The notes below the pieces were generated by a model, which was given only the letters and a program-made list of their open reading frames with translations, was not told where the DNA came from and searched no databases. The position numbers and the translations under genes were made by a program. From JAADDV01 sp964582875 (GTDB lineage: Bacteria; Aquificota; Aquificia; Aquificales; Hydrogenothermaceae), in the NCBI GenBank assembly GCA_964582875.1, contig CAZOTZ010000014.1:1-26653 (forward strand): a stretch of 26,653 nt of DNA, in the 5' to 3' direction. Below, piece by piece: positions 22,541-26,653 of this stretch (positions within the stretch are counted from its first letter, which is position 1; each line of letters starts with the position of its first letter).

Positions 22541-23320
22541 TTGCGCCCAGATGGAAGAAAACCTACCCAGATAAGGAATGTTAAAGTTGTCAGAGATTTT
22601 AACATATACGCAGAAGGCTCTGTATTAATTGAGGTTGGGAACACAAAAGTTATAATTACAGCATCTGTTGAAGATAAAGTTCCCCCTTTCTTGAGGGGTT
22701 CTGGACAGGGGTGGATTACAGCAGAGTATGCAATGCTTCCCCGTTCAACAGAAACAAGGAATGTCAGAGAGGTTGTTAGAGGTTCCCCTTCTGGTAGGAC
22801 ACAGGAAATCCAGAGACTTATAGGTCGTTCTTTAAGGGGAGTTGTTGATTTAAAAAAACTTGGGGAAAGAACCTTATGGGTTGATTGTGATGTTATACAG
22901 GCAGATGGAGGTACAAGGGTTACATCTATAACAGGAGCTTTTATAGCTGTTGCAGACGCTATGATTAAACTTACAGAGGAAGGTAAACTCCAACAAAATC
23001 CCCTTAAGGATTTCGTTGCTGCAGTAAGTACAGGGATTGTAGGTAAAGAAGTTGTACTTGACCTTAACTTTAAAGAAGATTCTGCAGCAAAAGTGGATAT
23101 GAACCTTGTAATGACAGGAAGTGGAAATTTTGTTGAGGTTCAGGCTACAGGAGAAGAGTACTCATTTACCCAGGAAGAGTTTGATAAGATGCTTGAGTAC
23201 GGAAAATTAGGTATAAACAAACTTATACACATACAAAAGCAGTTTATAGAAGGAATTCCGTCTATAGGACACTGGAAAAGAACAGATATAAAAGAGTTTG
23301 TTTATATAGATAAAGAATAA
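22541..23320 (+). CDS. rph: Ribonuclease PH
   Basis: 259-residue phosphorolytic 3'-to-5' exoribonuclease trimming tRNA 3' ends. Family motifs: RPDGRKPTQIR at the N-terminus, GWITAEYAMLPRST, GRTQEIQRLIGRSLR with the phosphate-binding arginines, DCDVIQADGGTRVTSITGA and VDMNLVMTGSGNFVEVQATGE. Length is normal and the fold complete, with a slightly long C-terminus. Start: TTG at 22541, six bases after AGGAGG, matching the conserved family start. An AT-rich 8-bp inverted repeat (AATTTTTG / CAAAAATT) sits just before the ribosome site. No rdgB follows, unlike in many bacteria. Confidence 0.95.
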   Translation: MRPDGRKPTQIRNVKVVRDFNIYAEGSVLIEVGNTKVIITASVEDKVPPFLRGSGQGWITAEYAMLPRSTETRNVREVVRGSPSGRTQEIQRLIGRSLRGVVDLKKLGERTLWVDCDVIQADGGTRVTSITGAFIAVADAMIKLTEEGKLQQNPLKDFVAAVSTGIVGKEVVLDLNFKEDSAAKVDMNLVMTGSGNFVEVQATGEEYSFTQEEFDKMLEYGKLGINKLIHIQKQFIEGIPSIGHWKRTDIKEFVYIDKE

Positions 23321-23344
23321 AATCAGTAAATCCAATAACTTATG

Positions 23345-23350
23345 TATAAT
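23345..23350 (+). promoter_or_regulatory. Candidate -10 box for purA
   Basis: A perfect TATAAT lies 33 nt before the purA ATG, within the 63-nt gap after rph. No convincing -35 hexamer is seen 16-18 nt upstream, so this would be a weak or activator-dependent promoter, or chance in AT-rich DNA. Confidence 0.35.
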
Positions 23351-23383
23351 ATATAGGTTTGGAATTTTTCTGGAGGCTGTTTA

Positions 23384-24676
23384 ATGAACAAAAGTCTTGT
23401 TATATTAGGCTCCCAGTGGGGAGATGAAGGAAAAGGAAAGATAGTTGATTTACTTGCCCCTGATTACGATTATGTTGTTAGATATCAGGGAGGCAGTAAT
23501 GCAGGACATACTGTAATTGTTGGAGATAAAAAATATGCCCTTCATCTTATACCATCAGGAATACTCCATGAAGGCAAAAAGAACCTTATAACAAATGGTG
23601 TTGTTGTTTCCCTTGAAGAACTGCTTGATGAAATGGAAAAAGTTAGAGATGTTGTTGGGAACTTTGAAGAGAAACTTTTCATAAGTGATAGAGCCCACGT
23701 TGTTTTTCCTCACCACAAACTCCTTGATAGCCTTTCAGAAAAAGCTAAAGGTAAAGATAAAGTAGGAACTACACTGAAAGGTATAGGTCCTGCTTATATG
23801 TCAAAGTACGCAAGAACAGGGATAAGAATAGCTGACCTGTTTGACCCCCCTTATTTCAGAGACAGACTTGAAAAGGCAATGGGAGAAGCTAAAGAGATTT
23901 CAGAAAAAGTTTACGGAGAGAGCTTTGAACTTGATATAGATGAGATATATTCAAACACACTTAGGATGTTTGAGAAGATACAAAACCTTGTTGCTGATAC
24001 TTCTTTAATGCTCCACAAAGCAATGAAAGAAGGGAAAAAGGTTCTGTTTGAAGGTGCCCAGGGAACAATGCTTGATATAGATATGGGAACTTACCCATAT
24101 GTAACCTCTTCTAACGCATCTGCTTTAGGTCTTTGTAATGGAACAGGTGTTTCACCAAAAGAAATAGGAAAAGCTTCTGTCTATGGAGTCAGTAAAGCTT
24201 ACGTTACAAGGGTTGGAGCAGGACCTTTTCCAACAGAGCTAAACGACGGAACAGGTCAGAAACTCAGAGATGAAGGACATGAATACGGAACAACAACAGG
24301 TAGACCAAGGAGAACTGGATGGCTTGACCTTGTTGCCCTCAGGTTTGCAGCAAGGATTAACGGAATGGATGGTCTTATAATAACGAAACTTGATGTTTTA
24401 GACCACTTTGATGAGATTAAAGTCTGTGTTGCCTATGAATATCAGGGAAAAGAGATAAGAGATTTCCCTGCTCAGCTTAAAGTTTTAGAAAACTGTAAAC
24501 CTATATACAAAACGTTAAAAGGCTGGGATAAAAGCACAAAAGGATTAAAAGATATAAACCAGCTTCCAGAAGAGGCCTGGGAGTTCATAAAAGTAGTAGA
24601 AGAAGAAACAGAAACACCGGTTGTGATGCTCTCCACAGGACCTGAAAGGAGCGAGTACGTCTGGATTAAAAAATAG
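23384..24676 (+). CDS. purA: Adenylosuccinate synthetase PurA
   Basis: 430-residue GTP-dependent enzyme joining IMP and aspartate to adenylosuccinate, the first step from IMP to AMP. The P-loop is GDEGKGK (13-19) with catalytic D14, and H42 lies in GGSNAGHT (36-43). Further motifs are KGIGPAY, FEGAQGTMLDID, YPYVTSSNAS, TRVGAGPFPTE and GRPRRTGWLDL. Length and motif order are normal. GGAGG precedes the ATG. The stop TAG runs straight into the AGGAGGTG ribosome site of the next gene, so purA is coupled to the downstream small membrane protein. Confidence 0.97.
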   Translation: MNKSLVILGSQWGDEGKGKIVDLLAPDYDYVVRYQGGSNAGHTVIVGDKKYALHLIPSGILHEGKKNLITNGVVVSLEELLDEMEKVRDVVGNFEEKLFISDRAHVVFPHHKLLDSLSEKAKGKDKVGTTLKGIGPAYMSKYARTGIRIADLFDPPYFRDRLEKAMGEAKEISEKVYGESFELDIDEIYSNTLRMFEKIQNLVADTSLMLHKAMKEGKKVLFEGAQGTMLDIDMGTYPYVTSSNASALGLCNGTGVSPKEIGKASVYGVSKAYVTRVGAGPFPTELNDGTGQKLRDEGHEYGTTTGRPRRTGWLDLVALRFAARINGMDGLIITKLDVLDHFDEIKVCVAYEYQGKEIRDFPAQLKVLENCKPIYKTLKGWDKSTKGLKDINQLPEEAWEFIKVVEEETETPVVMLSTGPERSEYVWIKK

Positions 24677-24690
24677 GAGGTGTTTCTGTA

Positions 24691-24981
24691 ATGAAAAACC
24701 CAGCCCATTTAAGGTTAAGTGAAGGTGAACCAACAACAGTTTTAGGTAAAGTTGCTGACCTCCACGCTACAGATGTTCTCATTTTACTTGTTATCATTCT
24801 TGTGTTTACAGGAGTTTCTTTCATCCTTTTGAAAAAGTGGAACGACAAAAAGCCTGAAGGTGAAAGAAAATCTGAGATAATTCTATTCCTTATAGCTTTA
24901 CATGTTGGCTTTTTTGGAACAGTTTTATTTTTCGTCTATAGAGTTGTAATAATAGGTCTTGAATACCTTTCTAAGGGATAA
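24691..24981 (+). CDS. Small two-helix membrane protein, unknown
   Basis: I do not recognise this 96-residue protein. Two hydrophobic segments are visible, about 28-47 and 62-82, separated by a charged loop KKWNDKKPEGERKSE. By charge the loop should be cytoplasmic, with both termini outside. The N-terminal 25 residues are polar. A strong ribosome site (AGGAGGTG) overlaps the purA stop, nine bases before the ATG. It ends 2 nt before the next gene, whose ribosome site (AAGGG) is inside its last codons, so the two proteins are probably made together. No enzyme motif and no cysteine. Confidence 0.82.
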   Translation: MKNPAHLRLSEGEPTTVLGKVADLHATDVLILLVIILVFTGVSFILLKKWNDKKPEGERKSEIILFLIALHVGFFGTVLFFVYRVVIIGLEYLSKG

Positions 24982-24983
24982 AA

Positions 24984-26561
24984 ATGGAGTTAAAACAGCT
25001 AATAAAGAAAAAATCTGATATCAGGAAAATATCTCCTTTACTTGAAGAAAGTTATACTTTTCTGAAAGACTTGGAAAACCAGTCTGGAAATATTGATGAA
25101 TTTCTGAAGGATAACAGTATCTTAAAGGTAAGAAGGCAGTCTTTAGAGTTTGTCAAAAATAAACTGAATAAACTCAACAAATGGGATTTAAGACTGTTAA
25201 ACGCACAGCTTTTTGACAGGTTAAATATAAATATGGAAGAAGATACCCCTTTAAAGTTTATATTTCTACTTTTTACAGATGCAGTTTGTGAAGTTAATCC
25301 TGAGGCTGTTCCCCTTGTATTTTTCTACAACGGATACCCTATTGTTAAAAAACACGGAATAGTTATAGATTTTGATGTTCTTCCATTTATGGTTCAGACT
25401 GCTGACGAGATGTCTCCTGAAAAGAAACATCAGCTTGTTTTATCTTTATACAGGGAAGATGAGCTTATCCTGAACGGAATATCCAGGTACCTTTCAGATT
25501 TAAACTTCCTTATTTTAAATCTACTTGATAAGGTTCTTTATGCAGAAATTATCCCTTTTGAAGAAGTTGTTGTAAAAAAAGAGGTTGGTCTCCAACCTGA
25601 CCTTGAAAACATAAAACTTATAATAAAAGGAGTTTTTTCTGCACTTGTAGAAACATTTTTAAATAAAAAGGAAAACCTTTCAGGAATTTTAAATAAAAAA
25701 CATGCCGGGTATTTCACAAAGGTAAAAAACTACATTAAATCTGTTTTAAAGGATAAAGAAGAAGTTGATTATCTAAAGGAAACAGCAGAAGCAGATGAAG
25801 AAAGTATAGAAAACAGAATTTTAGCTGTAAAAGATTATGAAAATCAGAAAAATGTTTTTGAAGAAAGTTTAAAAAGGGAAGATATACCAGTTCCTGAAAG
25901 AATAGAAAATATCTTCTGGCTTCTTGGAATAGAAAATGCAAATCCGGTTTTACTCCTTAGATACTACGATACAGATGATACTGTTTACTTCCTCCACAGT
26001 CTTTTAAGACAAGCCCAGGATGAAGGTTTCCTTACTCAGGAGCTTAAAGAAGGTATAAAAGGTTTCTTCTATAAACTGTTCCAGTACCCTTACCTGTCTA
26101 AAGGAATGATAAACAAAAAAACCCTTGATAAACCTGTAAAACTGCTTTTTGACAATGAAAATCTCCTTAAAGCAAACTATTACTACTTTACAAGAAGGTA
26201 CACAGAGTTTTTAGAAATAGAAAAGCAGGTAGAAGAAAAGACACCAGAGCTAAGATTAAGACAGCTAATGTCTAAATTTTTTACCGGAGAGTTTTCTAAA
26301 GATGAACTTACAGGATGGCTTTCCCTTGAAAAGTCTAAGGAAGGACAGTTCTTTTATCATCTTTTCACCGATTCTTTAGACTCTATTTCTTCTGAAAATG
26401 AGTATAGATATGTGGCAGACCTTTATACAGTAAAAGCTTCTGTTGAAGAAGTGTCTAATGTAATTGGAGAAGAAGGAGTTTATACGCTTATACTAAGGCT
26501 ACTTGGTTTTTACCCTTACGATAAAACTCTTGTAAATCTTTTAAATCTGAGATTTAGCTAA
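24984..26561 (+). CDS. Large hypothetical protein coupled to the small membrane protein
   Basis: I do not recognise this 525-residue protein. There is no signal peptide and no clear membrane helix, and only one cysteine (in DAVCEVNPEA). It is acidic, Leu-, Lys- and Glu-rich and mostly helical, with one less charged stretch near residues 105-130, VPLVFFYNGYPIVKKHGIVIDFDVLPF, that may be a beta-rich insert. A Lys/Glu-rich linker lies about 240-295. It starts 2 nt after the small membrane gene, implying coupled translation, and may be its cytosolic partner; that is inference. No gene clearly follows on the plus strand. Confidence 0.82.
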   Translation: MELKQLIKKKSDIRKISPLLEESYTFLKDLENQSGNIDEFLKDNSILKVRRQSLEFVKNKLNKLNKWDLRLLNAQLFDRLNINMEEDTPLKFIFLLFTDAVCEVNPEAVPLVFFYNGYPIVKKHGIVIDFDVLPFMVQTADEMSPEKKHQLVLSLYREDELILNGISRYLSDLNFLILNLLDKVLYAEIIPFEEVVVKKEVGLQPDLENIKLIIKGVFSALVETFLNKKENLSGILNKKHAGYFTKVKNYIKSVLKDKEEVDYLKETAEADEESIENRILAVKDYENQKNVFEESLKREDIPVPERIENIFWLLGIENANPVLLLRYYDTDDTVYFLHSLLRQAQDEGFLTQELKEGIKGFFYKLFQYPYLSKGMINKKTLDKPVKLLFDNENLLKANYYYFTRRYTEFLEIEKQVEEKTPELRLRQLMSKFFTGEFSKDELTGWLSLEKSKEGQFFYHLFTDSLDSISSENEYRYVADLYTVKASVEEVSNVIGEEGVYTLILRLLGFYPYDKTLVNLLNLRFS

Positions 26562-26563
26562 AT

Positions 26564-26653
26564 CTATCTTTCAGGTGTACCTTCTAAAATCTCAACCATC
26601 CCCACCCTATCCATACAGCTTTTCTTTTGTGGAGTACTTGCTTTAACGCTGTT
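26564..26653 (-). CDS. Probable C-terminus of a gene running off the right edge
   Basis: Read on the minus strand, the last 90 bases are open for 29 codons and end in TAG at 26566-26564, two bases past the preceding gene's stop. The peptide ends MDRVGMVEILEGTPER and looks like ordinary protein, and the stretch is less AT-rich than a spacer. The same bases are also open on the plus strand in one frame, but that frame gives a less protein-like hydrophobic string. Family not recognised. Confidence 0.45.
   Translation of the reverse strand, partial: NSVKASTPQKKSCMDRVGMVEILEGTPER

Noticed and set aside
24472..24848. Antisense reading frames over the purA end and the next gene
   Set aside because: They have no ribosome sites or family resemblance, while the plus-strand genes are well supported.
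1..26653. CRISPR array, insertion sequence, prophage or defence island
   Set aside because: No regularly spaced repeats, transposase, integrase, phage structural or Cas-like protein was seen on either strand; composition is even apart from the 5S end.

Overview
The window looks like a chromosomal segment of a thermophilic, chemolithoautotrophic member of the Aquificota, most like the Hydrogenothermaceae (Sulfurihydrogenibium/Persephonella). This rests on the low G+C content, the Lys/Glu/Ile-rich proteins, the very dense packing, and the mixed operons in which unrelated housekeeping and biosynthetic genes sit side by side (trpE without trpG, leuA beside a cell-wall peptidase). It is an inference from style and gene content; no species marker was tested. 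The only obviously GC-rich stretch is the first ~59 bases, the 3' half of a 5S rRNA gene.

Layout. (1) 1-59: 3' end of 5S rRNA, convergent with a secreted DUF3108 protein (58-732, minus). (2) 825-2138, plus: a lysine 2,3-aminomutase-like radical SAM enzyme. (3) 2135-5692, minus: a compact operon DUF2905 - queA - ABC metal-transporter ATPase - permease - rsmE. (4) 5794-7281, plus: trpE. (5) 7278-16365, minus: a long run of nine genes: M24 peptidase, a globin-like/CZB/degenerate GGDEF/EAL protein, a PilZ protein, an unknown helical protein, rlmN, fbp, crcB, DUF190 and a possible DUF429 protein. (6) 16452-17513, plus: ferredoxin, a clear intrinsic terminator, and a NapH-type membrane iron-sulfur protein. 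(7) 17510-21385, minus: leuA - M23 peptidase - transaldolase - DUF2103. (8) 21504-26561, plus: nucleotide-sugar epimerase - rph - purA - small two-helix membrane protein - unknown 525-residue protein. (9) 26564-26653, minus: probable C-terminus of a gene running off the edge.

Functionally the window mixes RNA maturation (queA, rsmE, rlmN, rph), central carbon metabolism (fbp, transaldolase), amino-acid and purine synthesis (trpE, leuA, purA), envelope work (M23, epimerase), redox proteins and one signalling unit. That unit (12187-15277) is the most distinctive part. A predicted c-di-GMP phosphodiesterase, with a globin-like and a zinc-binding sensory region and a ruined GGDEF motif, overlaps by 41 bases a PilZ protein with intact c-di-GMP-binding motifs.

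Non-coding features of note are a perfect 24-bp palindrome inside the conserved knot motif of rsmE, three convergent gene pairs whose stop codons overlap by exactly 4 nt, a 23-bp dyad over the leuA leader, and overlapping divergent promoters before the ferredoxin. I saw no CRISPR array, insertion sequence, phage gene, tRNA or defence system. No gene-free stretch exceeds about 120 bases.
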